NCBI RefSeq assembly: GCF_030247195.1
Contig: NC_080672.1
Span: forward strand, 363,746,271 to 363,810,270
DNA: 64,000 bases
DNA from: Topomyia yanbarensis
Taxonomy: Eukaryota > Arthropoda > Insecta > Diptera > Culicidae
Direction of reading: 5' to 3'
Positions within the stretch are counted from its first letter, which is position 1. Each line of letters starts with the position of its first letter. Made by a program: the position numbers and the translations under genes. Positions 24,144-34,985 of the stretch are shown here, piece after piece. Under the pieces are notes generated by a model. The model had not been told where the DNA came from. It did not search any database and was given only the letters and a program-made list of their open reading frames with translations.

Positions 24144-24618
24144 GTAAAATGAGAGAACATTCATTATTTTTTCATCAGTTTTTTCTAAATAACAACCGTA
24201 AACCGGGGTGACTGATCATCGGGGTGACTTTGATCACTTTGAAACTTTTTTCGCAGATCTTCGCTTATTAAACTAGAATATTCTACCGAATCATTTTAAT
24301 TTGAAATGGTTTTTACTCTAAACTTATAAAATACTGATTTCTTATAATTTTTGAGTATATTGTTCGGTTTTTGGGTACAAAAACTACAAAAAAACCGAAA
24401 TTTGACTTTAGTTTAGTTTTACGAAACTTCGTTAAGTGCGAGTTTTTATTTTCCTTTATAGTGGGATGTGCCAAATTTACTTTTAAGAGTTTGTTTATTT
24501 TAAATACATTTTTTTGTGAAACTAGTTGGCAATTATTTCAAATTATTTTAAGCTAAAATTCGCAACATTTTTTCTATTGTTCAATATTCTAACGTGTTAA
24601 AATGGATGAAACTTTTTG

Positions 24619-25569
24619 TAGGGTAAGGTGGGGCAAATCCGACCGTTGGGTAAACCCGACCCCCCTCTGTTACCGAAAATCAGAAGCACTACGCGAACTA
24701 ATATCAATGGTGTCGTGTAGAGCATCGAAAATAATCATAATGGTGGCATGACTGCATTTTATTAATCTACATTGAGATGCTCAAACAACAAAAAGTGTGT
24801 TTTTACAACTTTTGATTTGACTTTTGTGCATTATTGCCTACAAGATATTTCTGATTGTTAAAGTGATTGCATAAAAAATGTAAGTGGATTTAAATTCTTT
24901 GATTAAAGTCCTACAAAGTGCGTAGATGAATTTGGTTCAACCTTTTTCATAGCTTTTTTTAATTGCATCGTAATGAAAAATGACGCGGTGGGGCAAATCC
25001 AACCTCTAAATAGTGGGGTAAATCCGGCCGCTTTTTTGCTAAGAAAATGTTTATTTATCAAATTGAAATATATTTTATTGTTATTTTATATTTTTTTTAT
25101 GAAAAATGGTTCATAATTACAAACGAAAGACACAAAAACGTGATGATTATAGTATTCGTCAAGCAATTTCACCGATGCAAATGGGAATATTATTACGTGC
25201 TACCGCTCGCGATTTTAGCATTCCAAGATTGACATTGAACTCCATTTTCTTCGTGTTACAATTCGATAACACAACATTCATTGATTTATCATGGAAAAAA
25301 TATAAAATTTGGGTAATATCTGCACTAAATCAATCAAAAACATAGGGGGTCGGGTTTACCCCACCATTTTTGAAAACAGCAAAAATGAACATTTTCGTTA
25401 AAAGCTTGTATCTCAATATATTCCGAAAATCCGAATTGAATGCTATATACAGAAAGTTGCCCAGGAGTCAAACCTTTAATTTGGTATATAAAACGACTTG
25501 ATCCGATGTAAAATGAGCATTTTACAGCCAAAACCATTTACTAGGTCGGATTAACCCCACCTTACCCTA
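24619..25569. mobile_element. TA-flanked element, GGGTAAGGTGGGG ends, pogo-like relic inside
   Basis: GGGTAAGGTGGGGCAAATCC begins at 24621 and its complement ends at 25567, each next to TA (24619-24620, 25568-25569). GGGGYAAATCC-like motifs repeat inside (24989, 25015, 25347 inverted). The 947-bp interior contains the pogo-like helix-turn-helix fragment listed next. TA duplication and this relic together point to the pogo branch of Tc1/mariner. Confidence 0.7.
25106..25234 (+). pseudogene. Remnant of a pogo/Tigger-type transposase DNA-binding domain
   Basis: From the ATG at 25106 the frame reads MVHNYKRKTQKRDDYSIRQA and then ISPMQMG..ARDFSIPRLTL. This is the pattern of the Psq-type helix-turn-helix at the start of pogo/Tigger transposases (NYKRKT, an AI/AV helix, and an F-x-IPR-x-TL turn). 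The canonical Arg/Lys pair before the second helix is degraded. After about residue 43 the frame loses similarity and ends at 25345. No DDE domain follows. The assignment comes from remembered motif patterns. Confidence 0.55.
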
Positions 25570-26023
25570 TATTGATAAAGCACTGAAATTAAACAATTTT
25601 AGCACTTTTAAACGTTTTCAGAATCTTTTATTCTAGTTGGACATAAATTATACGAATTTTGGTTACTCGAATTATACAGTACATTGAAATACTTTGTATA
25701 ATAACAATTAACGTCTATTTAACAATGAGTATCTTTCCAGAACTAGTTTAAACAAACATTTGAATGAAAAACATTGACATCAATAACTTAATGTGGGTGA
25801 ACATGCAGGTTATCAAAGTCACCCCGGAATACGAAAACGGACTTCAACTTGAAATCATTTTTGGAAAAATAGCTGTAAGCGGACAATTTTAGATAGAACC
25901 ATCCAATCTTGTTCTCCATACGTCAGTACACGGTTTAAAAATAATAAAATTGAAGAAAATGTGTTGCGTCTAAAAATATGTAATGATTACTTCGAAGGTG
26001 ATCAATGTCACCCCGGTTTACGG

Positions 26024-26689
26024 TATCTTCAATTCAAGTGGATGTAACTGTTTGCATTTTTAAAACAAGTATAGGTTCCCGTAGATAGAAAGTGTTCGAA
26101 TTGTTGCGTAGTTTATTTCGCTTTACTATAAAAATAAAATTACTTTGTTGTAAATTTTTATTCTTTGTTTTCGGGGTAATTTTGATCAGCAAAATATGTG
26201 TAACGAAATGAGAGATAACGCTCGAAATGTTCTTTAAATTGCATATCTGCAGACAATTTCATGGCCCGATATTGTGACGTCTCGAACAAAAACAAAATTG
26301 CCTAGAAGTCGAACTTTTTCAGGAAAATAGTCGTAATTAAATAGTTAACAACAAAAATATCGGATATTTAAAATGAATTTTTAGACAAAATATTTACAAT
26401 TTCTAATAAAGTCATCAGTTCAATTGAAGTTGATTGATTTGATTAATATGCAAGGGATTGTTTGAACAGTTTGAAACGATGCATGAGAGTTGTATCGTTT
26501 TCGATTTGAATTTGTGTTCATAAAAAGGTACATTAAATGACGAAATTATCGTTGCCAAGAAACGCTGAACATGTTTAGAATATGGTTTGTTTTTTGTTTC
26601 AATGATTTTGTTACGGAGAATCATTTTATCGTACGTTACTGAAAAAAGTCTCATTTGATCAAAATTACACCGGTGATCAAAGATACTCC
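26024..26689. other. AT-rich DNA, no gene seen
   Basis: The only structure noted is GATCA/ACACCGG-type motifs near 26655-26700, related to the ends of the 24196-26023 element. Confidence 0.4.
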
Positions 26690-26815
26690 CTTTTCCGGTA
26701 CCTGGATAGGTCCGTCTATGTACGGGTAACCAAAAAATCGAAAAATTGCATGCTGAATAGTAGATAATTGAGTTTCCAATGTGCAGTCAGTGCACTGGTT
26801 AGAATACTGCAATGG
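26690..26815 (-). pseudogene. Degenerate LOA-like C-terminal fragment
   Basis: The minus strand reads RFFGYPYIDGPIQ. This aligns by eye with RVFGCSYIEEAIF in the better copy at 27048-27286, and the DNA around 26720-26790 resembles 27075-27150. It is too short for more. Confidence 0.4.
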
Positions 26816-27047
26816 AAAAATGCAACAAATTTTGACAGTCTAGAAGTTCTGCCTTGCCATGTCCGCTCATCATTTCCCTGTTCGGAAGGAGAGGAGAAGG
26901 AGGAGGGATGAAGTAAAATCGGAAGGAAAAATACCAGTCAAAACCAAAGAGCAGGCAAGTTAAAATCACAAGATGTTCCAATCACCTGCGAGAAAACCTA
27001 AAGCTCTTTACCGCACTGAATTAAAAATATATGTATGTTACTAAGTT

Positions 27048-27286
27048 TCATTCGCCAAATATAGCTTCCTCTATGTAAGAACAACCGAAAACTCGAAATC
27101 GCAATTGCGTTGCTGCTGAGTAGTTGCATATCAAATGATATGAGGTTTCGTAGTCGGATTTACAAGGATCACATGAAAATGACTCAGCGCGTTGAATGAT
27201 CGCCATGTGATAATTAAATTGACAGTGGTAGGTTAAAGCGGTAGAGAGGACTTTTTCCGTCCAATCATTGGTAAGGAGAGCCTGCA
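27048..27286 (-). pseudogene. LOA-like C-terminal domain
   Basis: The frame reads DWTEKVLSTALTYHCQFNYH, then a Cys-rich block CDPCKSDYETSYHLICNYSA and RFRVFG. This is the post-RNase H region of LOA/R1-group elements (C-x2-C...H-x3-C). It lies 3' of the RTE insertion and would continue the RNase H piece that ends at 34986. Confidence 0.7.
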
Positions 27287-28491
27287 CTCAGTAACCAATA
27301 ACAACGGCCTGAGACTAGTGACCTTCGCTGCAGCTAGAGGGATGGCCATCAGCAGCACGTACTTTGCACGCAAAGACATCCGTAAGCACACCTGGATGCA
27401 TGCACCCGAATGGCGAAACTTGCAATCAAATAGACCATGTCCTGGTAGACGGCCGACACTTCTCGGATGTTATAGATGTGAGGACCTTCAGAGGACCAAT
27501 CATCGACTCTGATTACTATCTCGTTGTCAGTAAGATTCGAGCAAGGTTACCAACCGTAGCGAACTCAAGAACTCAGCGACCGTTGCGTTTCAATATCCAG
27601 CGCTTCTCAACAGAAGGTGTGACGGACGAGTACCGCCAGAAGCTTGATGAGCGGATAAGGGGAATCAACGTAGACGACAACCTCAACAATCTGTGGCAGT
27701 CAATCCACGGAGCGGTGAGCAGCTCGAGAAGTAATAGGTACTGCTCAGAGACGACCCAGAAACGGTTGGTTCGATGAGGAGCCGAAAAAAGAATTCACCG
27801 CAGAAAGAAAAAGCAGTATAAGGAGAACGTCATTACAGAGGTGCAAAACAGTATGGAACAAAATGATGTGCGGAAATGTCAATGACGTGCGGAGAAAAAT
27901 AGCGCCGTCTCCCGTTGTGCAATGACCGTGAAGGTAACTTGCTGACAGATAAAACAATGGTAGCAGCCAGGTGGAGAGAGCACTTCGAGACATTGTTGAA
28001 TGGAGAGAATGTTAGCGCGTCAACGGACAGAATAAGGATAAGTGATGATGGACAAGCTGTGGAGCCTCCGACGCTAGAAGAGGTGAAAAAGGCAATCAAA
28101 GAGCTGAAAAACTGTAAGGCTGCTGGAATGGACGAGCTCCCGGCCGAACTTTTCAAACACGGTAGTTAGCAGCTGTACGAAATACTTCACCGTACTCTTT
28201 TGAAGGTATGGGAAGAAGAAGAACTGCCTGATGACTGGCTAGAGGGCCTCATTTGTCCCTTATACAAAAAGGAACACAGACTGGAGTGCGGCAATTATCG
28301 AGGAATATCGCTCCTCAATTCGGTGTACAAAATTATGTCACGTATTCTGTTCAACAGATTGAGGCCGTTGGAGGTGTCTTTCGTCGGAGAATACCAAGAT
28401 GGTTTTCGTGAAGGCCGATCAACAACGGATCAAACGTTTACCCTGCGACTGATCCTAGATGAATTCCGGGAATACAACTTGCAGACACACC

Positions 28492-28505
28492 ATCTGTTTA
28501 TTGAT
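28492..28505 (+). repeat. Left target-site duplication of the I-clade insertion
   Basis: ATCTGTTTATTGAT here matches 34152-34165 exactly. The 14-bp length suits target-primed reverse transcription. Confidence 0.9.
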
Positions 28506-28507
28506 AT

Positions 28508-29491
28508 GGAGTCATCTCCGAACCCAGCCTCACTGCCGAGGATATACTTAAGCATGGTGTTGGTTGTTTCAAGAACACCCTGCTTAATAAAGTAAAAATA
28601 CTCGATGTTAAGCAATTGTACTCAGTATCAATTGAAGAAGAGAAAAAAGGTTACCGACCATCCTATTCATTTCGTGTAACTTTCGCTGGGTCTGCTTTGC
28701 CTAGCCATGTTCTCATTAATAAAATTCGTCTCCCCGTTCGCCTTTTCATCCCTCGTGTGATGAATTGCCTCAATTGTAAACAGCTTGGCCACACAGCCAC
28801 TTACTGTGCCAATAAGGTACGGTGTGGCAAATGTGGGGGGCCTCATCAAGAGGATACATGCAATAAAAACTTAGAAAAATGTTTACATTGCGGAGAAACT
28901 TCACACGAGCTCCTTGCATGTCCCATATATAAATTGCGGGAGGAGAAAATTAAACGATCCTTGAAGGAGAGATCTAAGCGCTCTTATGCAGAAATACTGA
29001 AAAATGCTACTCCTGAACCCACGGTCCCAGAAAACAGATACGCTATTCTATTGCCGAAAGAGTCTGACTCTGACGAAGCGTCCGAAGGTACATCATTTGT
29101 TTTACCTAGAGGATCCAGGAAAAGAAAACAATCCTCTTTTCCCAAATTGCCAAGCAAGGGCCTTAAAATTTCTACTCCAATAAATAAATTGCGGCCAAAG
29201 CTAAAGAATTCCGATACAATACCGAAGCCAGTCCCTCCCGGTTTTGGTAATGTACAATCCAAACAGAACACCATTACTGGAAATAATAAAACTTCAACTT
29301 CCTCCGAGCCTCAACCGGGGATAGGTTTATTGAAATTTTCTGAAATTGTTGATTGGATTTTCAAAGCATTCAATATTTCTGAACCACTAAAAAGTATACT
29401 TTCAGCGTTCCTCCCAACAATTAGAACATTTTTAGAGCAGCTGATTGCTCAATGGCCCATCCTTGCAGCGATTGTATCTTTCAATGGGTAA
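28508..29491 (+). pseudogene. I-clade ORF1 (Gag-like), 5'-truncated
   Basis: It is open in frame from the insertion point (GVISEPSLTAEDILKHGVG) to the TAA at 29489-29491, but has no original start. Three zinc knuckles are visible at 28766-28900: CLNCKQLGHTATYC, CGKCGGPHQEDTC and CLHCGETSHELLAC. A Lys/Arg-rich stretch (KIKRSLKERSKRSYAEILKN), a Ser/Asp/Pro-rich middle and a hydrophobic end (ILSAFLPTIRTFLEQL) follow. Such proteins bind element RNA. No internal stop is seen in this part, so truncation is the main defect. Confidence 0.85.
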
Positions 29492-32400
29492 TTCACCTCC
29501 TCCAATGAAAGATTCCATCACTGTTTTACAGTGGAATTGCAGAAGTATCATACCTAAAATTGACTCCTTAAAAATTTTGCTGTATAATTTGAAATGCGAT
29601 GCTTTTGCTTTATGTGAAACATGGCTTACCTCAAACATTAATTTCAACTTGAATGATTTCAACATTATTCGCCTAGACCGAGACACCCCATATGGAGGAG
29701 TGCTTCTAGGAATTAAAAAGTGCTATCCTTTCTATAGAACTAACATCCCATTGTTTGCGGGCATTGAGGCTGTAGCTGTCCAAACGAATATTAAAGGCTA
29801 AGACATGTCTATCGCTTCTATATATATACCTTCCAAAGCTCAAATTGGACAACGTCAGATTTTTAAGGTAGTGGAATCCATGGCTGCTCCGCGGCTGATA
29901 CTGGGAGACTTCAACTCGCACGGAGTATTATGGGGTTCCCTCTTCAATGATAATCGATCCTCTTTGATATACAGCGCAAATTCGTTAGTTGGGTGTTCGC
30001 TAGTTGGGGCATGCCCCAACTAAAAGACACTCTTATGTCAAAACTAAAAGTCAAAAACTGATTGACGTTTGAATATCATTGATTTCAAGGGGTTCATTGG
30101 TTGATTTCTGTGGCGATCCAGAAAAAAGCATACTTTGAAATTCAATGGAATTTTATTTTTTGAATTCATATTTCGGAATGATTATAATGAAATGAATGTG
30201 TTAAATATTTCGCTTCTTCTATTCAGCATCAATTAGTTTGTGTCGCAGAGAGGTTAGTTTACTACTTTTTGAAGGTATTGATGTATTCAGTCACATTATA
30301 CAATCTTTTTTAGCTAGTGGCAACGTATGTTTGTGCTTTATCGGCTTTTCCCCGGCGGCGTATCCATTTCCTGAAGGAATTTATCAAAAAATAATTGATG
30401 GCAAAAAGAACACTAATGACATACTTTGTCACAAAAAAAAACAAATTTGAACTGGAAGGAAACAGCCAACTTTTGTGAATTGTAAAATATTTCTGTTTGT
30501 TTTTTATGAAAGAAAACAAAAAATCAGCGTTTCCCTTGGGTAATTTTTGTCAGCTGTCAGTTGCCCCAATTAACGGATACGATTCGCTAGTTGGGGCGCA
30601 GTCGTGACCCAACTAACGAATTTGCGCTGTACAATGTTTGTGACGAGCTCAATATGACAGTTTTAAATACAGGCGAAGCAACACGCATTCCCAGACCACC
30701 CGCACGACCAAGCGCATAAGATCTATCTCTATGCTCGACATCACTTCGGTTAGATTGCACGTGGAAGGTTGTACCTGATCCTCACGGTAGCGATCATTTG
30801 CCAGTCGTTATTTCAATTAACAGTGAATTAGGCCTCACGAATTCAATCAATGTCCCTTATGACTTGACACGAAATATTGATTGGAAAAAATACCAATCTT
30901 TAATTTCCACTTCTCTTGTTTCGACGGAAGAGCTACCACCTACCGAAGAAAATGAATCTCTAGCGGGTTTGATTATTGAAGCAGCAGAACAAACCCAAAC
31001 GAAATGATGGGCATGGCATGATAATGAACAGCCGGCCTCCTAATCCCTGGTGGGACAAAGAGTGCTCGGATGCATATGAAGCTAAACAAGTTGCTTACAA
31101 AGAAATTATGAAACGGAAAGGGTGTACACGTGCAAACTTTGAAAATTATTCGATTTTACAAAACAAATTTGACAGTCTCCGTCGTGCCAAAAAGTCTAGT
31201 TATTGGAGACGTTTCGTTGATGGCTTGTCAAGAGAAACATCAATGAGTACTCTTTGGAACACAGCCAGAAGAATGAGGAATCGAAACGTAACTAATGAAA
31301 GCGAAGATTTTTCGAATCGCTGGATATTTAATTTTGCCAAGAAAATTTGTCCCGATTCTGCTCCTGCGCAGAAAATCGATCGCGATGCTACCACAAGTAA
31401 CGATTCCAATGATGGAATTTTCAATTGCACTCCTCTCATGCAACAATAATGCTCCGGGTCCAGACAGAATTAAATTCAACTTGGTGAAGAATCTGCCTGA
31501 CCTAGTAAAAAGACGCTTGTTGAATTTATTCAATAAGCTTCTTGAGCAGAACATAGTCCCGCACGACTGGAGACAAGTGAGAGTTATCGCCATTCCAAAA
31601 CCGGGAAAACCAGCCTCCGACCATAACTCGTATCGACCGATTGCAATGCTATCCTGCATCAGGAAATTGTTGGAAAAAATTATCCTACGACGTCTCGACA
31701 ATTGGGTTGAGGCGAACGGCTTGCTATCAGATACCCAGTTTGGTTTTCGGAGGGGAAAGGGAACGAATGATTGTCTGGCGCTACTTTCGTCAGAAATCCA
31801 ACTAGCTTACGCAAAAAAAGAACAAATGGCGTCTGTGTTCTTAGACATAAAAGGAGCATTAGACTCTGTTTCTATTGATGTTCTCTCAGAGAAACTATAT
31901 CAATGTGGTCTTTCACCAATATTAAATAATTATTTATACAACTTATTGTCAGAAAAGCACATGCATTTTTCATATGGCGATTTGGCAACATTCAGAATAA
32001 GTTACATGGGCCTCCCACAAGGTTCTTGTTTAAGCCCCCTTCTCTACAATTTTTACGTGAATGACATTGATAATTGTATTGTCAGCCCATGCACTCTAAG
32101 GCAACTTGCAGATGATGGCGTGGTTTCTGTTACAGGACCAAAAGCCATAAATTTACAACAACCACTGCAAGATAGTTTGGATAATTTATCAAGTTGGGCT
32201 TTGAAGTTAGGCATCGATTTCTCTACGGAGAAAACAGAGTTGGTTGTTTTTTCAAGGAAGCGTGATCCAGCTCAGCTTCAGCTTCAGTTGGTTGGTAGAA
32301 CGATAGCCCAAGTCATGACCTTTAAATATCTCGGAATTTGGTTCGATTCTAAAGGTACATGGGGAGGCCACATTAGGTATCTGATAAAGAAGTGCCAACA

Positions 32401-33804
32401 AAGGATAAATTTTCTCCGAACAATAACCGGATCTTGGTGGGGTGCTCATCCAAGTGACGTGATAAGATTGTATCAAACAACGATACTTTCAGTAATGGAA
32501 TATGGGTGCTTCTGTTTCCGTTCAGCTGCAAACACTCACATTATTAAATTGGAACGAATACAGTATCGTTGTTTACGAATCGCCTTAGGTTCCATGCAAT
32601 CGACACATACGATGAGTCTTGAAGTTCTAGCGGGAGTTCTTCCCTTAAAAGATCGATTCTGGGATCTCTCCTCTCGTTTACTTATACGATGTGAGGTTAT
32701 GAATCCACTTGTAATTGAAAATTTCGAAAGACTTGTCGAGCTTCAATCCCAAGCCAGATTCATGACATGTCACAAGAAATAACGCCTTCTAGTTATGTTC
32801 TGACATGTGTTAATATACTAGATACTCCCGATTCCACTTTATTTTTCGACACGTCCATGCAAGAGGAAATTCGTGGAATCCCGGATCACCAGCGCTCTCT
32901 GGAGATCCCTAAAATATTCATAAGTAAATACCAACACATTGACTGCCATAAAATGTTCTACACTGATGGGTCACGAATCAATGAGGCCACTGGCTTCGGT
33001 ATTTTCAACAATAACACTTCGATCTCTTTCAAGCTTGCAGAATCTGCCTCCGTTTATACAGCCGAACTAGCAGCAGTTCACTATAGTCTGGAAATCATTG
33101 ATACTTTACTTCCGAGCCATTATTTCATCCTCACAGATAGCCTCAGCACAATTAAGGCACTACGCTCATTAAAGCTTGATAATCACGCTCCGTTCTTTTT
33201 GAAGAAGATACGAGAATACTTAACTAAATTAACAAATAAATCTTATCAAATTACCTTAGTGTGGATTCCCGCTCATTGCTCCATACCGGGTAATGAGAGA
33301 GCGGATAATTTAGCCAAAATAGGGGCGCTGGACGGTGACATCTATGAAAGACCTATTGCCTTCAATGAATTTTATAGCGCTTCTCGTCAGAGGACGCTTA
33401 CTAGTTGGCAAACATCATGGGACAATGGAGATCTGGGACGGTGGTTGCACTCAATTATCCCTAAAGTATCAACGAAGGCATACTTCAAAGGGTTGGATGT
33501 AAGTCGAAACTTCATTCGTGTGATGTCTAGACTCATGTCCAACCATTATACGTTGAATGCGCATCTCCGCCGTATTGGGATCGCAGAAGATAATCAATGT
33601 ACTTGCGGAGAGGGTTACGAAGACATTGAACATGTTGTTTGGTCTTGCACTGAATATCGTGAAGCCAGATCCCAATTAATAGACTCCTTACGAGCCAGAA
33701 GAAAACCACCCTATGTACCTGTTCGTGATATCCTCGCTTTACGAGATCTTACATACATGAGCCATATTTATCATTTCCTGAAAACAATAAATATTCAAAT
33801 ATAA
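29484..33804 (+). pseudogene. I-clade ORF2: endonuclease, RT, RNase H
   Basis: The ATG at 29484 overlaps the ORF1 stop by 8 nt. The APE endonuclease has VLQWNCRSIIPKIDSL, ALCETWLTSN and LILGDFNSHG. A TAA at 29799 breaks it, and a MITE interrupts at 29972-30629. Frameshifts occur near 31000 and 31430. RT has VIAIPKPGKPASDHNSYRPI, TQFGFRRGKGTND, FLDIKGALDSVS, MGLPQGSCLSPLL, and LADD in place of FADD. After a shift near 32780, RNase H keeps Asp (FYTDGSR), Glu (YTAELAAVH), Asp (ILTDSLST) and Asp (GNERADNLA). A Cys/His end (CTCGEGYEDIEHVVWSC) follows. It is dead but only lightly damaged. Confidence 0.88.
29972..30629. mobile_element. TA-flanked MITE inserted in the I-clade endonuclease
   Basis: Inverted ends CAGCGCAAATTCGTTAGTTG (29972) and its complement (to 30629) lie between TA dinucleotides (29970-29971, 30630-30631). 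GTTGGGGC motifs repeat in the subterminal DNA. Removing it joins the host endonuclease sequence. There is no transposase. The CAG start and TA duplication fit Tc1/mariner or pogo-type mobilisation. Confidence 0.85.
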
Positions 33805-34151
33805 TTATCCCAACAATGTTTCTAGTTTTTTCCCCTTGCTACCCACAAACAATTTAGATTTCTTCGCAGTTAGTTAAGTTTATCTAACTTAACTAACTGC
33901 GATATAAATAAAGAAAAAAATAAACAAAGATTACAGAAAAACTATCAATAGGTTTACAATGAAATTCAAGAAAATAGAGTATAATTAAAAACATTCAAAA
34001 TGATGATTATACTCAGTGTTAGCATTAGAAAGTGTTTTTTTTATAACGTGATAGTCTTAAGAACCTTTGTAACATGTTTTGTAAAAAAAAACCCCGGCGT
34101 AAAAAAGCTTTTGCAAATGCCGTGTCAAATAAACGTTTTATGAAAAAAAAA

Positions 34152-34165
34152 ATCTGTTTATTGAT
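34152..34165 (+). repeat. Right target-site duplication of the I-clade insertion
   Basis: It is an identical 14-bp copy directly after the A-rich 3' end (GAAAAAAAAAA) of the element. One or two As may belong to the tail. Confidence 0.9.
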
Positions 34166-34985
34166 TTCAAAGCGGCGTACGATTCAGTGAAAAGAAACGA
34201 GTTATGGCAGATAATGGTAGGACATGGTTTTCCGACGAAACTGATTAGGCTGATTCGTGCAACGCTGGATGGACCGAAATCAAGTGTTCGTGTTGCGGAT
34301 GAGATTTCGACGTCCTTCGTAACCTAAGACGGATTGAAGCAGGGTGATGCGCTGTCAAACTTGCTGTTCAACATTGCTCTTGAAGGTGCCATCAGGAGAG
34401 CAGGCGTGCAAAGGAACGGTACCATCGTCACTAGGTCGCATATGCTCCTAGGATTTGCGGACGATATTGATATCATTGGAATCGACCGCCGAGCTGTGGA
34501 AGAGGCATTCGTGCCTTTTAAAAGGGAGACAGCAAGAATTGGTCTCAAAACCAACACCAGCAAGACGAAGTACATGATAGCTGCAAGAATACATGGGTCC
34601 AATAGTGATGTTGGTGATGATAAATTTGAAGTAGTGGAAGAATTTGTGTACCTTGTAACTCTAGTGACGTGCGATAATGATGTTACCCGCGAGGTGAAAA
34701 AGCGTCTTGCAGCTGCAAATAGGGCTTTTTACGGACTTCGTAGCCAGCTGAAGTCGCGTAGTTTGTAGACGAAGACAAAATTCGTGTTGTACAAGACATT
34801 GATAGTTCCGGTTGCCTTGTACGGCCATGAAACATGGACGTTAAAGGAAGTTGATCGTAAAGTGTTCGGTGCTGCGAACAATACTCGGCGGTAAAGAAGA
34901 AAATGGTATCTGGCGGCGTCGCATGAATTACGAGTTTTACCAAGTATATAAAGGAGTGGATATTGTCAAGCTAATAAAAAACAGC

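Larger units (their letters stand above)
24196..26023. mobile_element. Element with CCGTAAACCGGGGTGAC inverted ends
   Basis: The left end at 24196 and the complementary right end finishing at 26023 share 17 bases. The GGGGTGAC/GATCA motif recurs inside (24219-24235, 25815-25835), and a related GATCA-rich stretch lies near 26655-26695. The internal DNA is AT-rich. A separate TA-flanked element has inserted at 24619-25569. No transposase of its own is recognised. Confidence 0.65.
28506..34151 (+). mobile_element. 5'-truncated I-clade retrotransposon, relatively young
   Basis: The element starts inside ORF1, continues through ORF2, and ends in a 3' UTR and A-rich tail. It is bounded by a perfect 14-bp duplication within an RTE element. 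Excluding the 658-bp MITE at 29972-30629, it is about 5.0 kb. Few lesions separate it from an intact ORF2. The 3' UTR contains a short palindrome, AGTTAGTTAAGTTTATCTAA followed by CTTAACTAACT (about 33867-33900). Confidence 0.9.
27292..34978 (+). pseudogene. RTE ORF remnant (endonuclease and RT), split by an insertion
   Basis: Endonuclease C-terminus: NNGLRLVTFAAARGM, then HPNGETCNQIDHVLVDGRHF and DSDYYLVVSKIRARL (27295-27550). Linker and RT fingers: EEVKKAIKELKNCKAAGMDE, then WLEGLICPLYKK and CGNYRGISLLNSVYKI with GFREGRSTTDQTFTLRLIL. Palm after 34152: FKAAYDSVKRNELW, GLKQGDALSNLLFNIALEG, and GFADDIDIIG, with the catalytic ADD intact. The end has VALYGHETWTL and YEFYQVYKGVDIVK. Stops, for example at 28167, 34325 and 34766, make it inactive. 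The endonuclease resembles the craniofacial development protein 2-like models common in insect annotations. Confidence 0.8.
27287..34985 (+). mobile_element. RTE-clade (JAM-like) retrotransposon, interrupted by an I-clade element
   Basis: The RTE sequence runs 27292-28505, resumes at 34166 and ends near 34985. The reading HHLFID at the left edge continues into FKAAYDSVKRNE at the right edge once the I-clade insert is removed. The element is 5'-truncated, starting inside the endonuclease. It also stops before the usual RTE end. AGCCTGYA repeats flank it within the LOA remnant. Confidence 0.8.
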
